From: Pseudomonas fulva | GTDB lineage: Bacteria > Pseudomonadota > Gammaproteobacteria > Pseudomonadales > Pseudomonadaceae | Reading direction: 5' to 3' | DNA length: 64,000 nucleotides | Assembly (NCBI RefSeq): GCF_015680705.1 | Contig: NZ_JADNYP010000014.1 | Location: 1 to 64,000 of the forward strand | Part shown: one piece after another, positions 44,186-53,616 of the stretch | Layout of the letters: every line of letters begins with the position of its first letter | Position numbering within the stretch: the first letter of the stretch is position 1 | The notes under the pieces: model-generated | What the model was told of the DNA's origin: nothing | The model's database searches: none | What the model saw: only the letters and a program-made list of their open reading frames with translations | Translations under genes and position numbers: made by a program

Positions 44186-44713
44186 ATGTCCGATGCTGGC
44201 CAGTCAGGTTCGACCATGACCGATGAAGAAGCCATCGAATTCGCCGAACAGGTCTTCGAGCGGGCCCGCCAAGGCGATGCGCAGATGCTTGCGCGGCTGG
44301 TGGACAGCGGTTTGCCCGTCAACCTGCGCAACCAGAAGGGTGATAGCTTGCTGATGCTCGCCAGCTACCATGGCCATCAGGCTGCGGTTAAGGCTTTGCT
44401 CGAGCGTGGCGCCGATCCGCTGCTGGCCAACGACAATGGTCAGTTGCCGATCGCTGGCGCGGCCTTCAAGGGCGACCTGGCGATGATTCGTCTGTTGATC
44501 GAGCATGGGGTCCCGGTCGATGCCGCTGCGGCCGATGGTCGTACCGCGCTGATGCTGGCTGCCATGTTCAATCGCAGCGAAATCCTCGAGTACCTGCTCG
44601 AGCAGGGCGCAGACCCCAGGCACCGCGATGCGCGAGGCACCGATGCCCTCGGCGCGGCCGTGACCATGGGCGCTCCCGATACGGCCGCGCGCCTGCAGGC
44701 GCTGGTCGGTTAG
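44186..44713 (+). CDS. Ankyrin repeat protein
   Basis: 175 residues with about four ankyrin repeats (from about residue 48: NQKGDSLLMLASYHGHQAAV; 81: NDNGQLPIAGAAFKGDLAMI; 114: AADGRTALMLAAMFNRSEIL; 147: DARGTDALGAAVTMG). No signal peptide, so a cytoplasmic protein-binding role is likely. GCAGGAGAGTGCAG precedes the ATG. A 57-bp gap leads to the next gene. Confidence 0.88.
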   Translation: MSDAGQSGSTMTDEEAIEFAEQVFERARQGDAQMLARLVDSGLPVNLRNQKGDSLLMLASYHGHQAAVKALLERGADPLLANDNGQLPIAGAAFKGDLAMIRLLIEHGVPVDAAAADGRTALMLAAMFNRSEILEYLLEQGADPRHRDARGTDALGAAVTMGAPDTAARLQALVG

Positions 44714-44770
44714 CCGTCGCGGGCTGATTGGGGCTATCCTTGGCGACTTTTTTCGCTCGCAGGGGCCCTC

Positions 44771-45301
44771 ATGAAAGACCAGTTGCTCGAACTCATTCGC
44801 CTCGTCGGTGCCGGCTGCATGCCTGACGAGCAGATCGAACGGATCGCCGAGGAAGCCGCCCAGGCCTATGCCGACCCCGCCGGCTTTCTCGCCGCCAACC
44901 CGGACGTCAACTACGACGACAGTTTCCCGATTGCGCTGGGCGAGTGGGTGGTGGTCGGCAGCCTGCCCGACACCGTGCTGTTCCAGGCCGACAGTTACCA
45001 GGAGCTGTTCCAGCGGATCACCGAATCGTTCGACAAGAGCGTGCCGTTCAACCTCAAGCCCAAGCAACTGGCGCGCACCGAACCGCTGACCGCGCTCAAC
45101 CGTATCCAGGTGCAGATGGCGGCACTGAACAAGGAAGCCGGCGGCTACGTGCTAGTCAATTTCAGTCAGTTGCTGGACGACGAGTTGCAGATGGTGCTGG
45201 TCGGCCAGCACGACCTGGCGCGGCTGCTCGAGCTGAGCGCCGAGCTGGGCATCGCCGCGGCGCCTGCCCTGGAGGCTCTGCGGGTCGCCGCGCACGTCTG
45301 A
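44771..45301 (+). CDS. Conserved hypothetical protein
   Basis: 176 residues, acidic, no signal peptide or membrane segment. The start MKDQLLELIRLVGAG and the block NPDVNYDDSFPIALGEWVVV are distinctive but not assigned to a known family here. Same strand as and close behind the ankyrin gene. Convergent with the ZIP gene, with stops 4 bp apart. Confidence 0.65.
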   Translation: MKDQLLELIRLVGAGCMPDEQIERIAEEAAQAYADPAGFLAANPDVNYDDSFPIALGEWVVVGSLPDTVLFQADSYQELFQRITESFDKSVPFNLKPKQLARTEPLTALNRIQVQMAALNKEAGGYVLVNFSQLLDDELQMVLVGQHDLARLLELSAELGIAAAPALEALRVAAHV

Positions 45302-45305
45302 GCGG

Positions 45306-46244
45306 TCAGCCCAGGGCGGTGTCAAGGAACATCATTACCGCGAAGCCGCCCATCAGGCCAAGGGTGGCAGAGGTCTGGTGGCCGTTGCGGTGGGTTTCCG
45401 GGATGACTTCATGGGAGACCACGAACAGCATGGCGCCGGCGGCCAGCCCCATGCTCACCGGATAGGCCAGGGCGAAGCCGGTGGAGATGCCCAGACCGAT
45501 CACCGAACCCAGCGGCTCCATCAATCCCGAGCCGATCGCCACCAGCGCGGCCTTGAAGTTGGACAGGCCCGTCGCGCGCAGGGCCAGGGCCACCGCCAGG
45601 CCTTCGGGAATGTCCTGGATGGCGATCGCGCTGGTCAGCGGCAGCCCCACGGCCATGTCGCCATTGGTGAAGCTCACGCCGATGGCCATGCCTTCCGGCA
45701 GGTTGTGCAAGGTGATCGCCAGCACGAACAGCCAGACCCGGCTGATGCGCGCCGACTCGGGGCCGCAAGGCCCGGTGCTTTCGTGCTCGTGGGGCGTGAA
45801 GCGATCCAGGCCGAGCATCAGCAGCACGCCCAGCGCCATGCCAAGCACCACGGTGAACGCCGCGGCGCTGCCGCTGCCAGTGATTTCCCGGGCAGCGTCC
45901 AGCCCGGGCAGGATCAGCGAAAACGAGCTGGCCGCCAGCATCATCCCAGCGGCGAAGCCGAGCATCACGTCCTGGTTGCGACTGCTGACATCGCGCAATA
46001 CCACGGCCAGTACCGCACCCAGCGCCGTGGCGGCAAAGCCCGAGGAACCGCCGAGAAACGCCAGGTGCAGGTTGTGCGAATGCTCGCCCTGGAAGGCATT
46101 CCAGATACTGGCGCCGAGCAGCGCCAGGATCGCCAGCAGGCTCACGCCCAGGCCCGCGCTCAACCACGGCGTGGTCAGGACTTGTTCCCGCCAGGCACCG
46201 CGCATGGTCGAAGGGATGGCACTGTGGGTATGGGCTGGGGGCAT
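45306..46244 (-). CDS. ZIP family metal transporter
   Basis: 312 residues, eight or so membrane segments. The two metal-site helices are visible: LAITLHNLPEGMAIGVSFTN (about 173-192) and AIQDIPEGLAVALALR (about 204-219). ZIP proteins import Zn or other divalent ions; this resembles the larger GufA-like bacterial type. The loop HEHESTG (about 158-164) is the usual His-rich cytoplasmic segment. Confidence 0.9.
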   Translation of the reverse strand: MPPAHTHSAIPSTMRGAWREQVLTTPWLSAGLGVSLLAILALLGASIWNAFQGEHSHNLHLAFLGGSSGFAATALGAVLAVVLRDVSSRNQDVMLGFAAGMMLAASSFSLILPGLDAAREITGSGSAAAFTVVLGMALGVLLMLGLDRFTPHEHESTGPCGPESARISRVWLFVLAITLHNLPEGMAIGVSFTNGDMAVGLPLTSAIAIQDIPEGLAVALALRATGLSNFKAALVAIGSGLMEPLGSVIGLGISTGFALAYPVSMGLAAGAMLFVVSHEVIPETHRNGHQTSATLGLMGGFAVMMFLDTALG

Positions 46245-46373
46245 GCGGACCTCGTCGACGAAAGATGAAGGCAGTCTACCTGTCTTGACCTGGCGAACGC
46301 GCCGGGATTCCTTCTATCGAGCCGATAGCCGACTATGCTCAGCCAGAGGGCAACCGCAGCGGGAGGCATGCAC

Positions 46374-46556
46374 ATGGGATCGACATTCAACGGCCTGGTC
46401 GGCCTGATCATTTTCGCTCTGGACATCTGGGCGATCATCAACGTCGTTAAAAGCAGTGCGGGGCTAGGCGCCAAGATCCTCTGGGTGCTGCTCATCCTCC
46501 TGCTGCCGGTCGTGGGCCTGATCATCTGGGCGATCGCCGGGCCCAGGGGACGCTAG
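46374..46556 (+). CDS. PLDc_N domain small membrane protein
   Basis: 60 residues, two hydrophobic segments (about 7-25 and 33-54), ending WAIAGPRGR, the usual phospholipase-D-nuclease N-terminal (PLDc_N) small protein. GGGAGG lies 7 nt before the ATG at 46374, which decides it over the ATG at 46368. Confidence 0.78.
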   Translation: MGSTFNGLVGLIIFALDIWAIINVVKSSAGLGAKILWVLLILLLPVVGLIIWAIAGPRGR

Positions 46557-46834
46557 CCGCTAACGTAGCGCGTCGGTGCTGGCGCAGCGGACGGGGCGAA
46601 CCGTGGCGCGGCGGCAGGTACTCCCGACCCGGTCGGTATCTGGCTGCTCGTGCGGTTGGCCAGGCGCCTGCAGCAGCTCCGTCACACAATTTTCACACGT
46701 GATTGCCGACAATCCGCGCCGCACGATACGGCCTTGGCCCAATTGCCTTCGCGCAAGCCAATGACCGCTCGACCCCCTGCCGCCAAGGCAGGCGTGCCCT
46801 CTCGCAAACCCGCAATTCCAGGACCTTACCATTC

Positions 46835-48898
46835 ATGGCCAACCCGGATGCCTTGAAGCACGGGGCGGTGTCCCGCCCATTCGCGCCGACCCTCAGATCA
46901 CACCTGGCCTACACGCTGCTCAGCGGCCTGATGATCATGCTGATGCTCAGCCTGGTGCGCCTTGCATTGTTGCTCTACAACGGCGACATGGTCGGCCAGA
47001 CGCCGTGGTCGACCGTCGCCGAAGGTTTTCTCAACGGCCTGCGCTTCGACCTGCGGGTCGTGGTCTACATCAGCATTCCGCTGCTGCTGGCCGTGCTGGT
47101 GCCCAGGGCAATGGCCGCGCGCGGCTTGTTCCGGCTCTGGCTGACCTTGGCCTCGAGCCTGGTGATGTTCCTCGGCCTGGTGGAGATGGACTTCTACCGC
47201 GAGTTCCACCAGCGCCTCAACGGCCTGGTCTTCCAATACATCAAGGAAGACCCCAAGACCGTGCTGAGCATGCTCTGGTATGGCTTCCCGGTGGTTCGCT
47301 ACGTGCTGGCCTGGCTGTTCGGCACCTGGCTGCTGAGCCTGCTGTTCAAGGGCATCGATCGCCTGACCCGGAGCATCGGCGGCGCGCCACGGCCGGCCAC
47401 GCCGTGGTACAACCGCCTGGCGGTGTTCATGGTGATCCTGCTGCTGGCGGTGGTCGCCGCGCGCGGCACCTTGCGCCAGGGGCCGCCGATGCGCTGGGGC
47501 GATGCCTTCACCACCGATTCCAATTTCGTCAACCAGCTGGGCCTCAACGGTACACTGACCCTGATCGATGCGGCCAAGAGCCGTTTCGGCGAGGACCGCG
47601 CCAATATCTGGAAGCCTACCCTCGATCCGCAGAAAGCCCAGCAGAACGTACGCGACTTGCTGCTCACGCCTGCCGATACCCTGGTCGATGCCGACAGCGC
47701 GGCAGTGCGCCGTGACTTCCTGCCACCTGCCGAGCGGACGCTGCCGATCCGTAACGTGGTGGTGATCCTCATGGAGAGCTTCGCCGGGCATTCGGTTGGC
47801 GCGCTGGGCAGCACCGAGCAGATCACGCCCAACTTCGACCGACTGGCCAAGCAAGGGCTGCTGTTCGACCGCTTCTTCTCCAATGGCACGCATACCCATC
47901 AGGGCATGTTCGCCACCATGGCCTGCTTCCCCAACCTGCCAGGCTTCGAATACCTGATGCAGACGCCCGAAGGTGGCCACAAGCTGTCCGGACTGCCGGC
48001 GCTGCTCAGCGCCCGCGACTACGACGACGTCTACGTCTACAACGGTGATTTCGCCTGGGACAACCAGTCCGGCTTCTTCGGCAACCAGGGCATGACCACC
48101 TTCATCGGCCGCAACGACTTCGTCAATCCGGTGTTCTCCGACCCGACCTGGGGCGTGTCCGACCAGGACATGTTCGACCGGGCGGCCGAGGAACTGGCGC
48201 ACAACTATGGCAAGAAGCCTTTCTATGCCCTGTTGCAGACCCTGTCCAACCATACGCCGTATGCCTTGCCCAAGGACCTGCCAGTCGCCCCGGTGACCGG
48301 CCAGGGACGCCTGGACGAGCACCTGACCGCCATGCGCTATTCGGACTGGGCGCTGGGCCAGTTCTTCGAGAAGGCGCGCAAGCAGCCGTACTACAACGAG
48401 ACCCTGTTCGTGATCGTCGGCGACCATGGCTTCGGCAACCACCAGCAGGTTACCGAACTGGACCTGGGCCGCTTCAACGTACCGTTGCTGCTGATCGCCC
48501 CCGGTATCCAGGAGAAGTTCGGCGCGGTCAACCATACCGTCGGCACCCAGGTCGACATCGTGCCGACCATCATGGGTCGCCTCGGTGGCCAGACCCGTCA
48601 CCAGTGCTGGGGGCGTGACCTGCTGAACCTGCCGCCAGGCGATCCGGGCGTAGGCATCATCAAGCCTTCGGGCAGCGAACAGATCGTCGGGCTGGTGCAG
48701 GGCGATCGCATCCTCATCGAATCCCGCGACATGGAGCCACGCCTGTACCGCTACCAGTTGGGCCGCGAGTTCAAGGCCGAGCCGATCCACGGCGCCGACC
48801 AGCCGCAACTGTTGGAAAAGCTCGAGTCGTACATCCAGACCGCGACGCGCAGCTTGCTCGACAACACCGCCGGCGTGGTCCACGGCACCCCCGAATGA
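46835..48898 (+). CDS. LtaS-like sulfatase/phosphoglycerol transferase
   Basis: 687 residues. Five membrane segments in the first 210 residues, then a periplasmic sulfatase-fold domain: metal Glu in VVVILMESFAGHSVGAL (about 305-321), candidate nucleophile Thr352/Thr354 in SNGTHTHQGMF, WGVSDQDMFDRA, and VGDHGFGNHQ. Related Gram-negative proteins add phosphoglycerol to periplasmic glucans or modify the envelope; the exact acceptor is unknown. Followed by a strong terminator. Confidence 0.88.
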   Translation: MANPDALKHGAVSRPFAPTLRSHLAYTLLSGLMIMLMLSLVRLALLLYNGDMVGQTPWSTVAEGFLNGLRFDLRVVVYISIPLLLAVLVPRAMAARGLFRLWLTLASSLVMFLGLVEMDFYREFHQRLNGLVFQYIKEDPKTVLSMLWYGFPVVRYVLAWLFGTWLLSLLFKGIDRLTRSIGGAPRPATPWYNRLAVFMVILLLAVVAARGTLRQGPPMRWGDAFTTDSNFVNQLGLNGTLTLIDAAKSRFGEDRANIWKPTLDPQKAQQNVRDLLLTPADTLVDADSAAVRRDFLPPAERTLPIRNVVVILMESFAGHSVGALGSTEQITPNFDRLAKQGLLFDRFFSNGTHTHQGMFATMACFPNLPGFEYLMQTPEGGHKLSGLPALLSARDYDDVYVYNGDFAWDNQSGFFGNQGMTTFIGRNDFVNPVFSDPTWGVSDQDMFDRAAEELAHNYGKKPFYALLQTLSNHTPYALPKDLPVAPVTGQGRLDEHLTAMRYSDWALGQFFEKARKQPYYNETLFVIVGDHGFGNHQQVTELDLGRFNVPLLLIAPGIQEKFGAVNHTVGTQVDIVPTIMGRLGGQTRHQCWGRDLLNLPPGDPGVGIIKPSGSEQIVGLVQGDRILIESRDMEPRLYRYQLGREFKAEPIHGADQPQLLEKLESYIQTATRSLLDNTAGVVHGTPE

Positions 48899-48917
48899 GC
48901 TGACCCAGGGGGCATCG

Positions 48918-48949
48918 AGGCGCGCCGGACGACCGGCGCGCCTTTTTTT
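48918..48949 (+). terminator. Rho-independent terminator
   Basis: Eleven-bp stem AGGCGCGCCGG-ACGA-CCGGCGCGCCT followed by seven T's, 20 bp after the sulfatase stop. Confidence 0.93.
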
Positions 48950-49045
48950 CGACCTGCGATCCGCCGACCTGAACAAAAAGGCAGGCAGGCAGGTCAAGCG
49001 ATAACGGGCGTCACTCGATGTTCGTCGATTGAGAGGTCAAGGCCA

Positions 49046-49282
49046 ATGAAAGAATGGGAAATCATCTTCCTGGATCAACACGGTGTGCAGAATTCTCTTG
49101 TGTACAGCGGGGAGGAGTGCCCCAGCCACGAAGACGCGGCGCGGGCGATCCGAGCGCGGTTCTTTCCTGTCATGGAACAGGCAGACTTGAACGACTTCGA
49201 GAACCGAGTCGACTCGCCCACCGAACACCTGCTCAAGGAAAAGAGCAGCGTAACCATCCTGGGCATCAGTGAACGGTCCTGA
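49046..49282 (+). CDS. Small hypothetical protein
   Basis: 78 residues (MKEWEIIFLDQHGVQNSLVY then SGEECPSHEDAARAIRARFF). Soluble, acidic, no known domain. GAGAGGTCAAGGCC lies upstream. It follows the sulfatase terminator, so it is a separate unit. Confidence 0.65.
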   Translation: MKEWEIIFLDQHGVQNSLVYSGEECPSHEDAARAIRARFFPVMEQADLNDFENRVDSPTEHLLKEKSSVTILGISERS

Positions 49283-49464
49283 CCGACCGTTGCCGGCGCC
49301 CTAGGCAGGCGCTACCCTGCACTCAGGCAAGATCCGCCAGCGCGGCTTGCCTGATCCGGTTCATTCGCGTCTTGCAGCAGCTCGCGTTACCAGGCGCATC
49401 GCTTGCGTCTGGCAGGTGCCCCAGCACTGAAAGTCTATCCATTGTCTTACTCGGAGGACGTTTC

Positions 49465-49797
49465 ATGAGCAGCCAGAATGAAGATGTCAGCAGCAATGTC
49501 CTGCGCCAGATGAAAGCTGGCGGATTCGATTTCACCCGCATCCATCCGATCGAGTTCTACGCCACGTTTCCCGATGAAGCCGGGGCGCGCCAGGCCGCCG
49601 GGCAGTTCCGCGGCGAGTCGCTCAATGCTCAGGTGTGCGAGCTGGACGATGGCGCCTGGCACCTGCAACTGAGCAAGGTCATGTTCGCCACCTACACCGG
49701 GATCGGCGCCTTCGAGCAAGCGTTCGAGGCCGTGATAGAACCACTGGGCGGTGAAGTGGAGGGCTGGGGCGTCAAGCAGGAACGCATTCTCGCCTGA
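49465..49797 (+). CDS. rraB: Ribonuclease E inhibitor RraB family
   Basis: 110 residues. Matches RraB-like proteins (DVSSNVLRQMKAGGFDFTRI; HPIEFYATFPDEAGARQAA; VEGWGVKQ at the end), which in E. coli bind RNase E and alter its activity. TCGGAGGACG precedes the ATG. Alone, with short gaps on both sides. Confidence 0.83.
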   Translation: MSSQNEDVSSNVLRQMKAGGFDFTRIHPIEFYATFPDEAGARQAAGQFRGESLNAQVCELDDGAWHLQLSKVMFATYTGIGAFEQAFEAVIEPLGGEVEGWGVKQERILA

Positions 49798-49930
49798 GCG
49801 CCGAAGCGCCTGGAGCCGCTCGCTCCAGGCAGTCCGAGCCCGTGGACCGTGCGCATGGCCCCACACCGCCAGGGGTTGCCGGCCAGCAGACCAACCGCTA
49901 AGGTCGCCGCCTTGATCACGAGAGGCAACC

Positions 49931-50812
49931 ATGGGCTATCTGTTTATCGTCGCACTGATCCAGGCGTTTTCCTTCAACCTCATTGGTGAATACCTGGCCG
50001 GGCAGGTCGACAGCTATTTCGCCGTGCTGGCGCGGGTGGTGCTGGCCGGCCTGGTATTCCTGCCGCTGACCCGCTGGCGCCAGGTGGAGCCGGGCTTCCT
50101 GCGTTCGATGCTGCTGATCGGCGCGTTGCAATACGGGGTGACCTATGTCTGCCTGTACCTGAGTTTCCGTGTGCTGACGGTGCCGGAGGTATTGCTGTTC
50201 ACCATCCTCACCCCCCTGCACGTGACCCTGATCGAGGACGCCTTCAACCGGCGCTTCAACCCATGGGCACTGCTGGCCGCGCTGGTCGCGGTGGCAGGCG
50301 CGGCGGTGATCCGCTTCGACAGCATCAGCGGCGACTTCTTCATCGGCTTCCTGCTGCTGCAACTGGCGAACTTCACCTATGCGGCCGGCCAGGTGCTGTA
50401 TCGCCACCTGGTGGCCCGTCATCCCAGCGACCTGCCGCACTACCGGCGCTTCGGCTATTTCTACCTGGGCGCGCTGGCGGTGGTGCTGCCGGCCTTCCTG
50501 TCGTTCGGCAGCGTCGAGCACCTGCCAGGCACCGCTACCCAGTGGCTGGTGCTGCTGTTCCTCGGCCTGTGCCCGACCGCGCTGGGCCTGTATTGGTGGA
50601 ACAAGGGCGCCTGCCTGGTTTCCGGCGCGACCTTGGCGGTGATGAACAACCTGCACGTGCCGGTCGGGCTGCTGCTCAACCTGCTGATCTGGAACCAGGA
50701 CGAGCCGCTGGGGCGGCTGGCGATCGGTGGCACGGTGATCCTCGCCTCGGTCTGGCTCAGCCGCCTGGGGGCTCGCCAGCAGGGACAATCCGGACCGCTA
50801 GCGGCTCGCTGA
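49931..50812 (+). CDS. DMT family carboxylate/amino acid/amine transporter
   Basis: 293 residues, ten membrane segments, two EamA repeats. Opening GYLFIVALIQAFSFNLIGEY and the late WWNKGACLVSGATLAVMNNL are typical of this subgroup. Probably an exporter; substrate not known. Not closely related to the DMT gene at 27356. AGAGGCAACC precedes the ATG. Confidence 0.85.
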   Translation: MGYLFIVALIQAFSFNLIGEYLAGQVDSYFAVLARVVLAGLVFLPLTRWRQVEPGFLRSMLLIGALQYGVTYVCLYLSFRVLTVPEVLLFTILTPLHVTLIEDAFNRRFNPWALLAALVAVAGAAVIRFDSISGDFFIGFLLLQLANFTYAAGQVLYRHLVARHPSDLPHYRRFGYFYLGALAVVLPAFLSFGSVEHLPGTATQWLVLLFLGLCPTALGLYWWNKGACLVSGATLAVMNNLHVPVGLLLNLLIWNQDEPLGRLAIGGTVILASVWLSRLGARQQGQSGPLAAR

Positions 50813-50846
50813 TGGCCGTGGGCACAGCTTGGAGGAGGGCGCGCCG

Positions 50847-51359
50847 ATGTGGCAAGGCCGATGGTGGGTGATGACACGGCGGCGGGTTCGTGCCTGGCTT
50901 GGCAGCGAGCCGGCGACCATGGGCTGCCCGGTCTCGACCGAGTCAGCGGACGAGACGGCCGTGCAGGTTGCCGACATGGACGAGCTGATTGCCTTCCTGC
51001 CGCGCCTTTACCCGGACGGCGTCGCCATCGAGGCCTGTCGCTACGAGCATGGTGCCCATTGGCCAACCTACCCGGCTGTGGTCGATGCCTTCTACGACTG
51101 TCTGGCCAAGCCCTGCTGGAGCGACCCTGACTACCGGGCCAATGGCGCCGGCGCGCTACTGGACAGTCCCGCGTGCATCGCCCAGGCCAACCTTGCGCAA
51201 ATGCGCAGCATGCTGACCTGGTGCGTGCGCGGCGAGCGCTTCTGCGATGGGCACTGGGCAGCGATGATCGACAGCGGTCGCGTGTTGCACCTGCTGCGCA
51301 GGCTGGTCGTGCTGCGTGACCTCGCGGCTGGAGCGAGCGACGTCACGGCGGCTCGATGA
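50847..51359 (+). CDS. DUF6508-like protein
   Basis: 170 residues. The stretch LIAFLPRLYPD...WPTYPAVVDAFYDCLAKPCW and the end MRSMLTWCVRGERFCDGHWA then AMIDSGRVLHLLRRL match DUF6508. Function unknown. An ATG with GGAGGAGGGC upstream is used; a TTG at 50829 is possible. Confidence 0.72.
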   Translation: MWQGRWWVMTRRRVRAWLGSEPATMGCPVSTESADETAVQVADMDELIAFLPRLYPDGVAIEACRYEHGAHWPTYPAVVDAFYDCLAKPCWSDPDYRANGAGALLDSPACIAQANLAQMRSMLTWCVRGERFCDGHWAAMIDSGRVLHLLRRLVVLRDLAAGASDVTAAR

Positions 51360-51453
51360 GCGCACCAGAGCACCCACGCAGCTCGCCGGTGGGCGCTACC
51401 GCCTGGAACGCGCGCCCGACCTGGCTGACCTGCGCGGCTTCGAAGCAGGCAGG

Positions 51454-52281
51454 TCAGGCCAGGTAAGCCGCCAGCGCCTTGCCGGCGAGCAATATGGCGG
51501 CGACGATCGTCACGCCGGCAAAGGCTTGCTGCAGGCGCGGCCCCGACAGGCGCTCGGCGACCAGGCGGCCCGCCATCAGCCCCGCCGCGGTACCCAGGGC
51601 GAACGGAATCGCCGCCTCCCACAGCAGCATCCCGCCCAAGGCCGCCGTGGTCACGCTGCCCAGCGAAACCATGGCGATGATCGCCAGCGAAGTGGCGATG
51701 ATGCTGCGATTTTCCAGGTTGGTGTAGCGCGTGAGGGCAGGCACGATGACGAAGCCGCCACCTACACCAAGCAGGCCCGACAGCAGTCCGGCCAGCAGGC
51801 CGGTGCCAGCCAGTGCCCGGGCACATGGCAAGGTCCAGCCCAACCGGCCCCTGATGGGGTCGAGCACGCAGGGCATCATCGCCGCTCGAACCGGCGCTGC
51901 GTCACCTCTGGCGGCCTGGCTGGCGCGACGAAACAGGCGCACGCCGACATGCACGAGCAGCGCCGAGAACAGCAATGCCAGCGGCGCGTTGGGAATCTGC
52001 CGGGCCAGATGCAGGCCCACCGGTGCCATGACCACGCCCATGAGCGCTACCAGCGTGGCGGCCTTGTAGCGCACGATCCCTTGCTTCAGGCCCAGCAACG
52101 CGCCAAGCGTGGCGGCCAGGCCAACGGCGAACAGGCCGACCGGCGCGGCTTGCGCCACGCTCAGCCCGAGCCCGAACACCAGTACCGGTACCGCAAGTAT
52201 GCCGCCCCCGGCCCCGGTCAGCGCGAGCACCGCGCCGATCACGAAGCCCAGCGCCGTGCCCAGTAGGCCATGCTCGACCAT
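51454..52281 (-). CDS. TauE/SafE family sulfite exporter-like permease
   Basis: 275 residues, about eight membrane segments in two repeats with the family Gly motifs (LTGAGGGILAVPVL at about 18-31 and LLGVGGGFVIVPAL at about 172-185). The start at 52281 is 5 bp past the sqr stop, so it is the last gene of the persulfide operon. It probably exports sulfite or thiosulfate produced by the two upstream enzymes, as proposed for similar operons. Confidence 0.87.
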   Translation of the reverse strand: MVEHGLLGTALGFVIGAVLALTGAGGGILAVPVLVFGLGLSVAQAAPVGLFAVGLAATLGALLGLKQGIVRYKAATLVALMGVVMAPVGLHLARQIPNAPLALLFSALLVHVGVRLFRRASQAARGDAAPVRAAMMPCVLDPIRGRLGWTLPCARALAGTGLLAGLLSGLLGVGGGFVIVPALTRYTNLENRSIIATSLAIIAMVSLGSVTTAALGGMLLWEAAIPFALGTAAGLMAGRLVAERLSGPRLQQAFAGVTIVAAILLAGKALAAYLA

Positions 52282-52286
52282 TGGCG

Positions 52287-53588
52287 CTAGGCCTCGTCCC
52301 GCAACGTGGTGCCGGTCAGCCATTCGCGGCCTTTGAGCATGCCGCGCCAGTAGAACCAGGGCAGAAAGCGCGCCTTCAGCTGCCAGGCCAGCCAGGTAGG
52401 TCGGCGTCCATCCAGCAGCCAGGTCGGCAAGCTCGGTGCCAGCTTGCCGCCGTAGGCGAACTCGGCGAGCACGATCTTGCCTCGCTCGACGGTCAGCGGG
52501 CAGGAACCATAGCCATCGTAGACTGCCGTCGAGCGGCCCAAGCCGAGGCCGGTGAGAACGTTGATGGCCACGACCGGGGCCTGCTTGCGGGCAGCGGCCA
52601 TGGTCTTGGCGTTGCTGGTATTGACCACGTCGCCAAGCGCGTGGATGTTCGGGTAGCGACGATGGGCGAGGGTGGCCGGGTCGACATCCACCCAGCCGTT
52701 GCCATCTGCCAGTGGGCTGGAACGGATGAAGTCGGGCGCCACCTGGGGTGGGACCACGTGCAGCATGTCGAACGACTCGACGACCTGCTCGCTCACGCCG
52801 TCCTCACCGGTGCGCAGGAACGTGGCCTGGCGGTTGGGACCGTCCACCGCGACCAGCCGATGGGCGAAGCGAAGGTCGACGGCATACTTCTCCATGTAGC
52901 GCATCAGCGCCGGCACATAGGCAGCCACGCCGAACAGCACGCCACCGGCATTGTAGAAGCGGGTTTTCACCTGGCCCTGCAGGCCCTTGCCGTGCCAGTG
53001 ATCGCAGGCCAGGTACAAAGCCTTCTGCGGCGCTCCGGCGCACTTGATCGGCATGGGCGGCTGGGTGAACAGCGCGGTGCCGCCCTGCAACTGCTGGATG
53101 AGCCGCCAGGTATAGGGCGCCAGGTCGTAGCGATAGTTGGAGGTGACGCCATTGGCTCCCAGTGTCTGCTCGAGTCCCTCGATGGCTGCCCAGTCCAGCT
53201 TCAGGCCGGGACAGACGATCAGCTGCTGGTATTTCACTACCTTGCCGTTGTCCAGCGTCACACTGTCGTGTTCAGGGGCGAACGTTGCCACCGCGGCCTT
53301 GATCCAGTCGACGCCTGGTGGAATCACCGAGGCCAGGGGCCGGGCGGTGGAGCTGGCGTCGAAAACGCCAGCGCCGACCATCGTCCAGCCGGGTTGGTAA
53401 TAGTGGACAGCGGCCGGATCGATCAGCGCGATGTCCAGCTCCGGCTGGCGAGCCTTCATGCTGGCGGCGGTGGCGATGCCCGCCGAGCCGGCGCCGACGA
53501 TCACCACCTGGTGGTGCAGGTCCGGGCTGCGTGGGCGGTCAGGGGTGTCGGCGGTGTCCGGCTGCAAGGGCGTGTGCTGCGTGTGCAT
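52287..53588 (-). CDS. sqr: Sulfide:quinone oxidoreductase, type II
   Basis: 433 residues. Oxidises H2S to sulfane sulfur (persulfide/polysulfide), passing electrons to quinone at the membrane. FAD loop VVIVGAGSAGIAT at 28-40. The redox cysteines in the mitochondrial-type positions are C183 (PIKCAGAPQK) and C363 (DGYGSCPL), with C126 nearby. It lies between the persulfide dioxygenase and the TauE gene and, like them, should be under FisR. Confidence 0.92.
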   Translation of the reverse strand: MHTQHTPLQPDTADTPDRPRSPDLHHQVVIVGAGSAGIATAASMKARQPELDIALIDPAAVHYYQPGWTMVGAGVFDASSTARPLASVIPPGVDWIKAAVATFAPEHDSVTLDNGKVVKYQQLIVCPGLKLDWAAIEGLEQTLGANGVTSNYRYDLAPYTWRLIQQLQGGTALFTQPPMPIKCAGAPQKALYLACDHWHGKGLQGQVKTRFYNAGGVLFGVAAYVPALMRYMEKYAVDLRFAHRLVAVDGPNRQATFLRTGEDGVSEQVVESFDMLHVVPPQVAPDFIRSSPLADGNGWVDVDPATLAHRRYPNIHALGDVVNTSNAKTMAAARKQAPVVAINVLTGLGLGRSTAVYDGYGSCPLTVERGKIVLAEFAYGGKLAPSLPTWLLDGRRPTWLAWQLKARFLPWFYWRGMLKGREWLTGTTLRDEA

Positions 53589-53616
53589 GGAGGGTTTCCT
53601 GTAGAAGTCGATGAGC